A stretch of 64,000 bases of DNA from Fluviispira sanaruensis. Its GTDB lineage: Bacteria; Bdellovibrionota_B; Oligoflexia; Silvanigrellales; Silvanigrellaceae. The DNA lies in contig NZ_AP019368.1 in the NCBI RefSeq assembly GCF_004295685.1, positions 3,394,501 through 3,458,500 of the forward strand, given 5' to 3'. Positions 36,424-45,681 of this stretch are shown one piece after another; the stretch's first letter is position 1; the number at the start of each line of letters is the position of its first letter. Position numbers and translations under genes: made by a program. The notes beneath the pieces were generated by a model. It saw only the letters and a list, made by a program, of their open reading frames with translations, ran no database searches and was not told where the DNA came from.

Positions 36424-37290
36424 CTAAATTGCCTTGCGCTTATCACGCCAAAAAAAGAATCCTAAAATAAGAAATAAACAAAACACTGTTATTGAAGCCC
36501 CAATGCGAAGCATTCCCACAGCAAATGCATCATATTTCCCAGATGTTGGGTTATAATGAAAGCATGTCAAGAGCACCTGATCCGTCGGGGAACCAATTTT
36601 ATTCAAAGAAGCATCCATTAAAGAAAACTTAATATCACGTACTTTATAAGTTATACCATAAAGATACCTTGATATTTTTCCTTCCGGACTGATGATAAAT
36701 ATGGCAGCAGCATGGGCGAATTCCTTACTTGCTGTGTCATATTTATAGTAAAAACCAACTTCATCTGTTAATTTTTTTATACTCTCATCCGCGCCAACAT
36801 AAAACTGCCAATCGGCGTTTTTTTGTTCGGTAAGAGATAAATAATGATTTTGCTGTTCTTTTGCTAATTGCGGGGTATCTGTTGGGTCAAAACTAACAGT
36901 TGCAATTTTAAAATCTTTTCCAATTTTCCAGCCCATTTCTTTCAAAGTATTTGCAAAATTTACTAATTGCAAAGAACAAAGAGAAGTGCAGCGATAATAA
37001 TTGAGAGTTAAAATAAGCGGTTTGCCGTCTGCGAGCATGTCAGAAAGCTTTGTTACTTTACCACTTGAGTCCATAAATGTATTATTGAGATCAATAGAAC
37101 TTCCAAGTTTTTCTGTAATTGTAACACCCTGCATAACAGTTGGCACTTTATTTAGTGGCAAGCCCGAACCTGTCGAGGGGCCTTTTGCATTTGGGAAAGG
37201 ATTTCTTTCGTCAAATGCAAATATTTCTTTACTCAAAATTGAGCAAAGAAATATTAAAAGGATTTTAATACTAACAATATAAGACTTCAA
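36424..37290 (-). CDS. sco: SCO1/SenC-family copper chaperone
   Basis: A 288-residue thioredoxin-fold protein with a signal peptide and a C-terminal membrane segment (ITVFCLFLILGFFFW). The copper site is CTSLC (C101, C105) with H193 (EFAHAAA). SCO proteins deliver Cu to the CuA site, and its place next to the oxidase genes fits. The TTG start at 37288-37290 is supported by AGGAG 8 bases upstream. Confidence 0.92.
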   Translation of the reverse strand: MKSYIVSIKILLIFLCSILSKEIFAFDERNPFPNAKGPSTGSGLPLNKVPTVMQGVTITEKLGSSIDLNNTFMDSSGKVTKLSDMLADGKPLILTLNYYRCTSLCSLQLVNFANTLKEMGWKIGKDFKIATVSFDPTDTPQLAKEQQNHYLSLTEQKNADWQFYVGADESIKKLTDEVGFYYKYDTASKEFAHAAAIFIISPEGKISRYLYGITYKVRDIKFSLMDASLNKIGSPTDQVLLTCFHYNPTSGKYDAFAVGMLRIGASITVFCLFLILGFFFWRDKRKAI

Positions 37291-37305
37291 AACAATAACT
37301 CCTGA

Positions 37306-37659
37306 CTAATTACTATTTTGTTCTTGCACAAATTTCTTCATCGCTTGTGATATAGGAATTTGATAGTAACCATCATCTAATTTTTTATATGTCGATAAAA
37401 TGGCTTCTTGTTGTTTCATAAATTCAATTCTATGCGGATCGGCCATTCCCGTTTCAACTTCTTTTTCACGAGATTCTGTTGCTTTCCAAAGAACAGTGGA
37501 AGCCGCAATAGCAACGAGCAAAAGAAATAGAAAAGATAATACAACTATTACAGTTGTAACTAACACGGGTGGACGATCGGGTTCATCTTCAGGTTCTGAT
37601 CCTGAAGAATGATGCTCAGACGATAAGTTTTTTTGAAGCCCTTTGATAAATTTTAACAT
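37306..37659 (-). CDS. Small single-span membrane protein of the respiratory cluster
   Basis: A 117-residue protein with an acidic N-terminus, one membrane helix (VTTVIVVLSFLFLLLVAIAA) and a charged periplasmic tail ending KKFVQEQ. No family was recognised by eye. It lies between actF and sco, both 10-20 bp away, and GGTGGA precedes the ATG, so it is part of the operon. A role as an accessory or assembly factor of the complex is inferred from context. Confidence 0.75.
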   Translation of the reverse strand: MLKFIKGLQKNLSSEHHSSGSEPEDEPDRPPVLVTTVIVVLSFLFLLLVAIAASTVLWKATESREKEVETGMADPHRIEFMKQQEAILSTYKKLDDGYYQIPISQAMKKFVQEQNSN

Positions 37660-37670
37660 CTCAATCCACC

Positions 37671-38885
37671 TTACACATTTTCATAAGTCATTGATTCTGG
37701 AAGACGAGGATCTTTAATAGGAACAAGAGCCTTTCTTCGAGTCACTGCAGCAAATAATGCAACAAAAAGACCACCAATTCCTAAAAAACAGAATATATCT
37801 ATTAAACCGAATTGAGGACCTTCTTCAAATCCCGTTGGCACAATCAACCAGTAAAGATCGAGGAAGTGCATAAACAACATCCACGCTGCTACAATCAAAA
37901 TAAGAGTACGTGAACGCTTAGCCCTTCTTGCCATCAAAAATAAAAATGGAACTATAAAATGACCGACACAAAGTAACACAAATACATAAAACCAACCATG
38001 GTTTTCACGTATTCCATACCATGCTGTTTCTTCCGGTATGTTACCATACCAAATGAGGAGATACTGACAAAAAGCTGCATATGCCCAAAAACATGTGTGC
38101 CCAAAAAGAAGTTTGCCCATATCATGATAGTGTTCAACTGTAATAACATCTTTTAAAATTTGCACATTGTGCATTATTCTTGTTGCTATTATTAGAACAG
38201 CAAAAAATACCATGTAACAACTTGCAAAGAAATAAAGTCCAAAAATTGTTGAATACCAGTGAGGATCTAAGGACATAATCCAATCGAATGCAGCAAAAGT
38301 AACAGAAAATCCTAGAACAATCAAAAATGGATAACTCGCATTTTGCAATTTATAAGTAATTTCATGATTGCCAGTTTCATCTTGTTGTGCTGAATATTTG
38401 GAAAAATATACTGCTGCCCAAGTAAATACAATCATATAAAAAACGGAGCGCACATAAAAAAAAGGAATATTTAAATACCATTGCTTAGATTGGATAATTT
38501 TATCTGATAATGCCTCATGACCTAGCCAATGATGAAATAAAGTATGAGACCCAATAACCATGACAATAAGTAACACAAAAAATAAAGGCATTGTCATGCT
38601 TATATTTTCAGCTAATCTCCTAACAACAACACTCCATCCAGCCTTGGTCGCAAATTGTATTAAAACAAAAAATACAGCTCCAATTGCAATGCTTAAAAAG
38701 AAAAGCCACCAAACATGAAAAGAAAAGAAAAAATAGGTTGAATTGGAACGCCCAAGCATAAATGCAATTAAAAGTGACGTTAATCCAATAGCAGTCCCAG
38801 TAAGAGGTAATTTTGAAAAAAAATGTTCTTGGGGTAAACGAGCATTTTCCTTTGTTAACGTAACTTTAGTGTGGCTGCCACTCAT
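37671..38885 (-). CDS. actF: Alternative complex III subunit ActF
   Basis: A 404-residue polytopic protein with about ten membrane spans. The ActF-specific stretch FDWIMSLDPHWYSTIFGLY, then WYGNIPEETAWY, and a final FIVPFLFLMAR-type bundle identify it. ActF is a quinol-interacting membrane subunit of alternative complex III. It overlaps the actE stop by 4 bp (ATGA). ActC, its larger relative, is not in the cluster. Confidence 0.9.
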   Translation of the reverse strand: MSGSHTKVTLTKENARLPQEHFFSKLPLTGTAIGLTSLLIAFMLGRSNSTYFFFSFHVWWLFFLSIAIGAVFFVLIQFATKAGWSVVVRRLAENISMTMPLFFVLLIVMVIGSHTLFHHWLGHEALSDKIIQSKQWYLNIPFFYVRSVFYMIVFTWAAVYFSKYSAQQDETGNHEITYKLQNASYPFLIVLGFSVTFAAFDWIMSLDPHWYSTIFGLYFFASCYMVFFAVLIIATRIMHNVQILKDVITVEHYHDMGKLLFGHTCFWAYAAFCQYLLIWYGNIPEETAWYGIRENHGWFYVFVLLCVGHFIVPFLFLMARRAKRSRTLILIVAAWMLFMHFLDLYWLIVPTGFEEGPQFGLIDIFCFLGIGGLFVALFAAVTRRKALVPIKDPRLPESMTYENV

Positions 38886-39550
38886 TTTTTATTACTCCAA
38901 CCATTTTTAGCTTTTATATCCGAAGGTATATCTTCTAAACTTGCACGTCTTGTTAATTGTAATGCACGAACATATGCGACAACAGCCCATTTGTCTTCCA
39001 CACTCAATTGCGAAGCAAATCCAGGCATATTCCAATTGTTGACTCCATTATGAATGGCATCATAAATTTTACCTACAGGTAAGGCAAGCCGCTCTTTATC
39101 ATGCAAATTGGAAGGACGGATAGAACCTCCCGCTCTTTGTGTAACAAGTCCATTAGAGTCACCTGCATAATCATGACATGGTGTACAAAATACATTATAA
39201 GATATTTGTCCCTGTTTCATAACTTTATCATTAATTTCAATAGGTATTTTTTTAACCCAAATAGGATTTTGCTCCGTTGATTCAGGTTCTTTACCTTGAT
39301 ATAGACGAATGTTTGTTTTATCTTTACCAAATTCTACTGTTTCTAAAATTTGTGGACGATATGCTCGACCATCTTTATAATTTTCATTTTGTGATTGAGG
39401 CCCATAAGAAGTTTGCTCAACCATATTTTGGATCGGAATTATAGGTGGTTCTTTACTTCTTTGTCCACGACAGCCAATTAAAACGAGAGACAAAAAAGCC
39501 GCTCCTAAAATGGGTGACATTGTTTTTATTTTACATTTAATCTGTGCCAT
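38882..39550 (-). CDS. actE: Alternative complex III monoheme cytochrome c ActE
   Basis: A 222-residue lipoprotein-type cytochrome. The lipobox ends at C27 (SLVLIGC), and the heme site is CTPCH. A likely axial Met lies in NNWNMPGFA. It should pass electrons from the complex to the caa3 oxidase. The ATG at 39550 is preferred over an upstream in-frame codon at 39568 that overlaps actD. Confidence 0.92.
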   Translation of the reverse strand: MAQIKCKIKTMSPILGAAFLSLVLIGCRGQRSKEPPIIPIQNMVEQTSYGPQSQNENYKDGRAYRPQILETVEFGKDKTNIRLYQGKEPESTEQNPIWVKKIPIEINDKVMKQGQISYNVFCTPCHDYAGDSNGLVTQRAGGSIRPSNLHDKERLALPVGKIYDAIHNGVNNWNMPGFASQLSVEDKWAVVAYVRALQLTRRASLEDIPSDIKAKNGWSNKK

Positions 39551-39554
39551 ATTT

Positions 39555-40094
39555 TTACTGCTCCACAAGTTCCACTTGAGTTGCGCCTAATTCTTTTAAG
39601 AATTCCACAGTTTTTACTGGATGGAATTTTGGATCAGTTGCTTCAATGGAAATAAAAAAACTGTCATCCGTTACTCTTTTAAAAGCTTCTGAGCGAAATA
39701 AAGAATGGTACCATTGCGGCAGTTTATTTAATGCAAGCATACCTACTAAACAAGCAATAGCAGCAGATAAAACTGCGCATTCAAATCCAGGCAAAAAATA
39801 ACCTAATAGACCTAAGAAAGGTTTACCCGCAATAACCATTTTATAATCTACACCATTCATCCACATCCAAAGTAAAAATCCACCGATTCCAAAAATTGCA
39901 GATGTCCCACCCACAATCCAAGAAAGTTTACTTTGAGGTAGTCCCATAGCTTTATCTAAACCATGTATAGGAAAAGGAGAATGAGCGTCCCATTTTATAA
40001 AACCTCTTTCTCGCACTTTTTCACAAGCATGATAAATTTCTGGAACAGTATTAAACTGAGCAAGTGCTCCGTATATCAATTTATTTGAACTCAT
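39555..40094 (-). CDS. actD: Alternative complex III subunit ActD
   Basis: A 179-residue DUF3341-type protein with two membrane helices (IVGGTSAIFGIGGFLLWM and FECAVLSAAIACLVGML) after a soluble N-terminal domain containing AHSPFPIHGLDKAMG. A strong AGGTGGAGG precedes the ATG. It comes directly after actB with only 31 bp between, where actC normally lies. Confidence 0.92.
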   Translation of the reverse strand: MSSNKLIYGALAQFNTVPEIYHACEKVRERGFIKWDAHSPFPIHGLDKAMGLPQSKLSWIVGGTSAIFGIGGFLLWMWMNGVDYKMVIAGKPFLGLLGYFLPGFECAVLSAAIACLVGMLALNKLPQWYHSLFRSEAFKRVTDDSFFISIEATDPKFHPVKTVEFLKELGATQVELVEQ

Positions 40095-40125
40095 ATATCC
40101 TCCACCTTCATAATGCTTTTTATTT

Positions 40126-43100
40126 TTAACTTAATTCAGGATTAGCATTACGAAGTTTTGCGAGATAAGTCGTCCTTGGTTTAGTATTTAATTCACCAAG
40201 AAGCGCATAATTTCGACTTTGTTCTTTTAATTTAGATATTGCTGTTGAAGGATCTGCAACATCACCAAAAACAATTGCATTTGTTGGACACACGTTTTGA
40301 CACGCAGTTGTTACTTCTCCATCAGGAATAATTCCATCATTATTCTTTTTGAATTTTGAACGCGCTTTATTTATTTTTTGAACACAATAAGTACATTTCT
40401 CCATAACACCGCGGAAACGAACTGTTACGTTAGGATTCTTTTGCATTGCATAGAGAGGATTGCGCTCATCATCTATTTTACTATAATTGAAGAAATTATA
40501 GCGACGCACTTTATAAGGACAGTTGTTAGCGCAATAGCGTGTTCCAACGCATCTATTATATGCCATATCATTCAAACCATCTGGACTGTGCACTGTTGCA
40601 GCAACAGGACACACAGCTTCACAAGGTGCATTTTCACATTGCTGACAGTTCATAGGTTGATAGACTGTTCTCACTTCAGGATCATCTACGTTACCTGTAA
40701 AGTAACGATCCAAACGGATCCATGACATTTCTCTGTTTTTAAAGACTTCTTCTTTTCCAACCACAGAAATATTATTTTCGGATTGACACGCAACAGAGCA
40801 CGCATTGCAACCAATACAGGTATTTAAATCAATAGTCATACCCCATTGTTGGCGCGCCCACTTTCTTTGTGCAGGGTCTTTTGGAAACTTAAATAAATTA
40901 TTTTTTTGTTCTTCAATCGGTAAGAGTTCATATTCAAGAACAAATTCTGGATTGGCTTTAAATTCTTTTAGAGTTGTTTCTCTCACTGCTGGAGGGCGAT
41001 CTTCCAAAAGACCTGGAGTACCACTCATTGCTCCATGCTCTTGCGTTGAAACAAGTGGATACTTCTGTCCTATTTTTTCAACTTTTGCGCCTGAGCCATA
41101 CCATGAGTCAGATGTGCGGATGAGATTTGCATTAAATCCACAATCCTTAGCAACTTTTCCAACTTTCCGACCATAGCCTAATTGTAGAATACCGGTGAAA
41201 TCAGCAACTCCTGGAACTTCCCAAACAGCGACATCGAAGCTTCTGCTACGATAGGTGATCCGCACAAGATCTACTTCAGATTTGCCAGGTTTTGGTCTTG
41301 CTTTTAAACCCATGGCTTTAGCAGTTTTTGGACTGATAAGAAGCGCATTATCCCAGACAAGTTTATGCACAGGGTCTGGTAATTCTTGCATCCATGCGTT
41401 ATTAGAGTAACAACCATCATAAACTGTTCTGTCTAAATAAAATTCAATATCAATTGATTTTTCATTAGGTTCTTCAGTACGAATGGATTTTGCATAATCC
41501 GTTGAAAATTGAGAATAAGAATAATTTGTCGACGATATAATTTCTTTTTTGATTTCAGAAATAAAACCATTGCTTAAAGAGTGTCGCCAAATATTTTCAA
41601 AACCAGCTGGATTACCTAATTTTCTTTGCCAATATTGTTTGACGTAATTATAGCCAGAAATTTTATGATCAAGATGTATTAAATAATTCACAAAGGAATA
41701 TTCATCGCAGCAATCATCAAAAAGTGGTAAAATTAAGGGTTGTCTTATACCCACAGTTCCATCAGTTGAACGAGCGTCGCCCCATGACTCAAGGAAATGA
41801 GTTTTCGGAATATAATGTGAACAAAGATTTGCAGTTTCATCAGGACTAAATCCTAAATAAAAACTATTTTTTATCTTTGCAATGAGTTCTGAAAATTTTA
41901 AATCCGATGCCAACGAATAAGCTGGATTGCCATCAATAATTATTATATTGTGTAAATTATTCGCTTCAACAGCAGCTTTTAAGTTAGAAAATGATGAATT
42001 ATTTTTAACTTTACTCGTATCATTAACTAAACTAACAGTTTTGCCGATCGCACTTAAAGAAACATTTATTGCAAAACCTAATGAATGCATCCAAGCAGGT
42101 TGACGATCACCTACAATAACAAGACTTCCACCTCTGTTATTATAAAGATCTTTAGCACATGCCTTAATCCATTTTTTGAGTCCATCAGAAAAATCAAATT
42201 TATTTTCAAAATATTTGCTAATTTCTGCTGGAAAATGAGTTCCTAAAACTGAAAGCTCTGAGGCTAATGCTATTAAAAATTCACCAATCTTACCACTTCT
42301 TAAAGTATAGCGATGATCGGAAGCGGTACCAGTGATACTAAAATGCGACTCGACACAGTATAATCTATTCATAGTTGAATTTGCATTGAGTACTTTCCTT
42401 TTTTCAGAAAATTCTCTTGCATTTTTTACGCTGTCGCCTTCGTTCCCCATAAAGTCTGAATCAACAGCTAATATTACATTTGCATTGAGAAAATCATAGG
42501 AAACATCCGCGGAAGTATTTGCTACTTGAGTCAATCCTAATTTTCTATTTTTTGAATAATTAGTATCTTGCTCAATTACAATTGCTTTGGCATATTTCAG
42601 TTTGAATTCTTCAATTAACGCAGCATACGATGGCGATGAGTTTGCAGAATAAAGTAACGCAAGATTCTCACCATTATTTTTATGCGCGTGGTTTAGCACA
42701 GAAGAAAGTTCTTTAAAGAAATCTACTTTGTTTGCTACTTTTCCTGATATTTTGCACTTTTGACCCCGATCAGGATCGTACATATTTAAAATTTCTGCTT
42801 GAGCATAGGAATTTGAGGAACCGATTTTACTTCCAGATATTGGATTGCTAGTAATATGTTTAGAATTACCATCAATTTTTGTAGGTCTGCCATCAGTACT
42901 TGTCACTAATAAACCGAGAACTCCTCCACCAATTTGTGCAGAAGTGGCAAAGTTTTTTGGCACACCAGGAAGTGTGTCTTCAGGTCTATTATTTTCTGGA
43001 TAAACGTGCTCTTTAGGCCTTCTAATACAGCCTGTAGAAGTGACTCCAGCTAAAGCAAGTGATGCACCAATAATTCCTAAGAATTTTCTTCTATGAACGC

Positions 43101-43242
43101 CTGGGCGCATTTCGAGTTCGCTGGCACCGTGAGGAAATTCACGCTGAAGTTTAGATATAAATTCAGGTGATTGTTCTAAATCCTCAATGCTGCGCCAATG
43201 TGTTTGTTTTTTTTGTTCATCATTGGAATTGAACTGTGTCAT
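40126..43242 (-). CDS. actB: Alternative complex III iron-sulfur subunit ActB
   Basis: A 1038-residue fused subunit. A twin-arginine signal is present (HRRKFLGIIGASLALAG, RR at 51-52) with a Cys at 72. It is followed by a molybdopterin-oxidoreductase-like domain (without an obvious Mo ligand) and a C-terminal ferredoxin domain with four Cys clusters: CIGCNACSVAC, CQQCENAPCEAVC, CVGTRYCANNC, and CTYCVQKI with CQNVC. This matches ActB, which carries three 4Fe-4S and one 3Fe-4S cluster. Length is in the normal range, so ActC is not fused here. ATG 43242 is chosen over TTG 43287. Confidence 0.95.
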   Translation of the reverse strand: MTQFNSNDEQKKQTHWRSIEDLEQSPEFISKLQREFPHGASELEMRPGVHRRKFLGIIGASLALAGVTSTGCIRRPKEHVYPENNRPEDTLPGVPKNFATSAQIGGGVLGLLVTSTDGRPTKIDGNSKHITSNPISGSKIGSSNSYAQAEILNMYDPDRGQKCKISGKVANKVDFFKELSSVLNHAHKNNGENLALLYSANSSPSYAALIEEFKLKYAKAIVIEQDTNYSKNRKLGLTQVANTSADVSYDFLNANVILAVDSDFMGNEGDSVKNAREFSEKRKVLNANSTMNRLYCVESHFSITGTASDHRYTLRSGKIGEFLIALASELSVLGTHFPAEISKYFENKFDFSDGLKKWIKACAKDLYNNRGGSLVIVGDRQPAWMHSLGFAINVSLSAIGKTVSLVNDTSKVKNNSSFSNLKAAVEANNLHNIIIIDGNPAYSLASDLKFSELIAKIKNSFYLGFSPDETANLCSHYIPKTHFLESWGDARSTDGTVGIRQPLILPLFDDCCDEYSFVNYLIHLDHKISGYNYVKQYWQRKLGNPAGFENIWRHSLSNGFISEIKKEIISSTNYSYSQFSTDYAKSIRTEEPNEKSIDIEFYLDRTVYDGCYSNNAWMQELPDPVHKLVWDNALLISPKTAKAMGLKARPKPGKSEVDLVRITYRSRSFDVAVWEVPGVADFTGILQLGYGRKVGKVAKDCGFNANLIRTSDSWYGSGAKVEKIGQKYPLVSTQEHGAMSGTPGLLEDRPPAVRETTLKEFKANPEFVLEYELLPIEEQKNNLFKFPKDPAQRKWARQQWGMTIDLNTCIGCNACSVACQSENNISVVGKEEVFKNREMSWIRLDRYFTGNVDDPEVRTVYQPMNCQQCENAPCEAVCPVAATVHSPDGLNDMAYNRCVGTRYCANNCPYKVRRYNFFNYSKIDDERNPLYAMQKNPNVTVRFRGVMEKCTYCVQKINKARSKFKKNNDGIIPDGEVTTACQNVCPTNAIVFGDVADPSTAISKLKEQSRNYALLGELNTKPRTTYLAKLRNANPELS

Positions 43243-43276
43243 GTTGCAAACTTTCCAATCAAAATTTGTTACTTTA

Positions 43277-43298
43277 CGAATGCTCAAAAAAGCATTCG
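43277..43298 (-). other. Intercistronic hairpin between actA and actB
   Basis: Perfect 8-bp inverted repeat CGAATGCT/AGCATTCG with a 6-base loop, in the gap between the actA stop and the actB Shine-Dalgarno. No T-run follows, so it is more likely an mRNA-processing or stabilising element than a terminator. Confidence 0.4.
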
Positions 43299-43306
43299 AT
43301 TAAAAA

Positions 43307-43957
43307 TCAATAGTGACAAGCCCCACAAGCTTGTGGTCCTTGAATTAATTTATCTTTATAATCTGGATCTTTTAAAGGATCATATCCTTCTGTATGCGGA
43401 TTATAAATCATATTTTTTAATTCACTCTGCGGTCTGATATTAGGCAATGGATTTCTGTGGCAATCAAGACACCATCCCATGCTCAATGGAGACGCCATAC
43501 GCACAGTTTGCATTTTATCCACTCTATCATGACACGTCACACATCCCACACCTGCAGTTAAATGCGCGCTGTGATCAAAATGCGAATAACGTGGCAAAGC
43601 ATGAACTCTGACCCAAGGAATTGGGGTTTTATTTTCATAACTTTCACGTAATACTTTTAATCTTGGACTGTCTTTTTTAACTTTATTATGACAACCCATG
43701 CATGTGTCTGTTGGGGGAATTGGTGAAAAAGAAGTTTTTTCAACCCCGACATGACAGTAGCTGCAATCAATACCCATTTGTCCTGCATGAAGCTGGTGAC
43801 TAAATGCAATCGGTTGATCAGGCTCATAACCAACTGCCAAAAATTTTGGCGAAAAATAGTACCAAATCCCTGCAACAATCGCTATCAACAGTAACGAAAC
43901 ACCTACACCAGCGTATAGAGGAATTCGGTTTGTCCATTTTGGAAATATCGGTTCCAC
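43307..43957 (-). CDS. actA: Alternative complex III pentaheme cytochrome c ActA
   Basis: A 216-residue membrane-anchored cytochrome. One N-terminal helix (LYAGVGVSLLLIAIVAGI) is followed by five heme sites: CSYCH, CMGCH, CVTCH, CLDCH and CGACH. This fits pentaheme ActA. The GTG at 43957 has GGTGG a few bases upstream and gives the family N-terminus (FPKWTNRIPLY). A TTG at 44023 would add a hydrophobic stretch with no ribosome site. Confidence 0.9.
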   Translation of the reverse strand: MEPIFPKWTNRIPLYAGVGVSLLLIAIVAGIWYYFSPKFLAVGYEPDQPIAFSHQLHAGQMGIDCSYCHVGVEKTSFSPIPPTDTCMGCHNKVKKDSPRLKVLRESYENKTPIPWVRVHALPRYSHFDHSAHLTAGVGCVTCHDRVDKMQTVRMASPLSMGWCLDCHRNPLPNIRPQSELKNMIYNPHTEGYDPLKDPDYKDKLIQGPQACGACHY

Positions 43958-44293
43958 GGCACCACCCAAATAAAAGCAAAACAAATAATAAATAAAAAAA
44001 TTCAAAAAACGGATCGAATGCAAACTATAAAATAGTTTACTGCATATTCAAGAAAACCCGAATGCGCTGCAACCTTTAGTTGCGGAAGAGTTCTAACGGA
44101 TCACAACAAGACGAGCAAGAGCTCCATCCTAGATCATCAAAAAGAATTTTTAAACTCGTATTCAATCAACAAGATAAAATATCCTCTTTCAAAAGATCTC
44201 TTGTCAAGTAAACGAACAAAAGAGTGGCGAAAATTAATGAGAATGATTCTCAATTAGAGCGCTTGATAAAAAAATAATTTAACTTTTTTTTTA
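43958..44293 (-). promoter_or_regulatory. Leader and promoter region of the act-cox operon
   Basis: A 336-bp gap with no gene. The minus strand has TTGACA (44207-44202) and, 17-18 bases on, GGATATT (44184-44178) as a -35/-10 candidate. A Fur-like palindrome lies further upstream at 44238-44252. The predicted leader is about 220 bases long. Confidence 0.5.
44238..44252. promoter_or_regulatory. Fur-like 7-1-7 palindrome upstream of actA
   Basis: TGAGAATGATTCTCA is a perfect 7-1-7 inverted repeat of the Fur/PerR-box type (consensus TGATAATNATTATCA). It lies about 31 bp upstream of the candidate -35 of the act-cox operon and 42 bp from the ctaB stop. Iron control of a heme- and FeS-rich complex would make sense, but the regulator is inferred. 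Confidence 0.5.
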
Positions 44294-45178
44294 TTAATTA
44301 TTAAGAATGATCGAGACAAATCTATCTATAACTAAAGCAAAAACCAAAACCGGTAAGTAAACAAGCGAGGCTAAAAAGAATTTGCGTGGCCAGTTTGGCA
44401 TAAGGTCTTTTTTTAATCCGATAATACTCAAACGCAAAAACCAAATACCTAAAGCAATCGCAATTATGAAATAAACCAAACCACCAACTTTTAAAGGAAC
44501 AAGCAAAAAACTGATGAGAATCAATGCTATAGACCAGAAAAAAGCTTGAGTTTTTGCAACCTGATCTCCACGCACAGCTGGAACAACTTTTATATTTGCT
44601 TTTGCATAATCATCTTTATGATAAATAGCGATAGCTATGAAATGCGGCATTTGCCAAGCAAATAATACACCAAATAAAGCCAATCCTGCTAAATCAATTT
44701 GATTATTAACAGCAGTCCAGCCAAGTAAAGGTGGCATAGCTCCCGGAAATGCACCTATCACTAATGCCAAAGGAGTTTTAGATTTTAAAGGTGTGTATAT
44801 TAAACTATAACTTGCGATTGCAGCAAAAGATAATATTGCGGTCAACGAATTTACAAAATAAGTTAAAAGAAAAATACTTAACATTCCAAGAATTGTTGCA
44901 TATATAAGTGCGTCTTTAACTTTAACTCGCCCCATTGCAATAGGACGTGCTCGCGTTCTTTTCATGAGTTTATCTGAATTACGTTCATAGATCATATTAA
45001 ACGTATTTGCTGATGCTACTGATAATGCAGTTCCAACAAGTGTCATTATAAATGATATTAAACTAATATTACCCGGAGCAAGAACAACACCACCAGCAGT
45101 CATTATAATACAAAAAAATGTTATCCGTGGTTTACATAGTTCAATATAATCTTTAAAAGTAGAATTTTTTTTAGACAT
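44294..45178 (-). CDS. ctaB: Protoheme IX farnesyltransferase
   Basis: UbiA-family enzyme of 294 residues that makes heme O for heme-copper oxidases. The Asp-rich motifs are NTFNMIYERNSDKLMKRT and YHKDDYAKANIKVVP, with KPRITFF near the start and about nine membrane spans. The ATG at 45178 is chosen, with TTG 45196 as an alternative. Placed upstream of the act-cox genes. Confidence 0.94.
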   Translation of the reverse strand: MSKKNSTFKDYIELCKPRITFFCIIMTAGGVVLAPGNISLISFIMTLVGTALSVASANTFNMIYERNSDKLMKRTRARPIAMGRVKVKDALIYATILGMLSIFLLTYFVNSLTAILSFAAIASYSLIYTPLKSKTPLALVIGAFPGAMPPLLGWTAVNNQIDLAGLALFGVLFAWQMPHFIAIAIYHKDDYAKANIKVVPAVRGDQVAKTQAFFWSIALILISFLLVPLKVGGLVYFIIAIALGIWFLRLSIIGLKKDLMPNWPRKFFLASLVYLPVLVFALVIDRFVSIILNN

Positions 45179-45204
45179 TTTATATTTGATTTCCAAAATT
45201 CTTT

Positions 45205-45681
45205 TTAATGATTTTGTGCAGCTCTCTTAGCAACAACTTTGCAATAATCTGCTATAGTTTGCCAAGTATCTGCACAAGCCTTTTTCTGACGCTTAAGCTT
45301 TTTGTCATGCATGTAAGGAGCACATTGTTTTGCACCAAAATTATAGCCGTAAATTTCTTTTCCATATTGCGAACAATCAGCCGATTTATCACTATTTGCA
45401 AGACAAACTTTCACTAATCGTGGAACAGTATCATCACAAAGTTGGGTCATGGCATCACATTTTTGAAACCAGGTTAATGTTTTTTCTGCACAACCATTCA
45501 GAGAAAGATGAGTTGACTCCTCTTGCATTTGAGACAATGATTGAGTGATTTCCTTTGAGGAATACTCGTAATTTCTAAAAACTACCCACCCAAGAATAAT
45601 AGCAAGTACAAATAGACCTATTACTAAGGGAACACCTAAATCTCCCTTACGTCTAAATGCACCGTTATCTTTATTTTGCAT
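45205..45681 (-). CDS. Cys-rich membrane-anchored hypothetical protein
   Basis: A 158-residue protein with one N-terminal helix (VPLVIGLFVLAIILGWVVF) and a periplasmic domain with eight Cys (including WFQKCDAMTQLCDD, SADCSQYG, KQCAPY, KACADTW and DYCKV), plausibly four disulfides. No family recognised. It starts the stretch that leads into ctaB (8 bp gap), so a role in oxidase or cytochrome assembly is possible but unproven. Confidence 0.7.
   Translation of the reverse strand: MQNKDNGAFRRKGDLGVPLVIGLFVLAIILGWVVFRNYEYSSKEITQSLSQMQEESTHLSLNGCAEKTLTWFQKCDAMTQLCDDTVPRLVKVCLANSDKSADCSQYGKEIYGYNFGAKQCAPYMHDKKLKRQKKACADTWQTIADYCKVVAKRAAQNH

Noticed and set aside
37671-38885. Treating the actF product as the missing ActC
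   Set aside because: Its SLDPHWYSTIFGLY stretch and 404-residue length fit ActF, and it lies in the ActF position after actE.
40126-43242. ActB annotated as a formate dehydrogenase or nitrate reductase
   Set aside because: The twin-arginine domain, four ferredoxin clusters and the adjacent pentaheme ActA, ActD, ActE and ActF identify alternative complex III instead.
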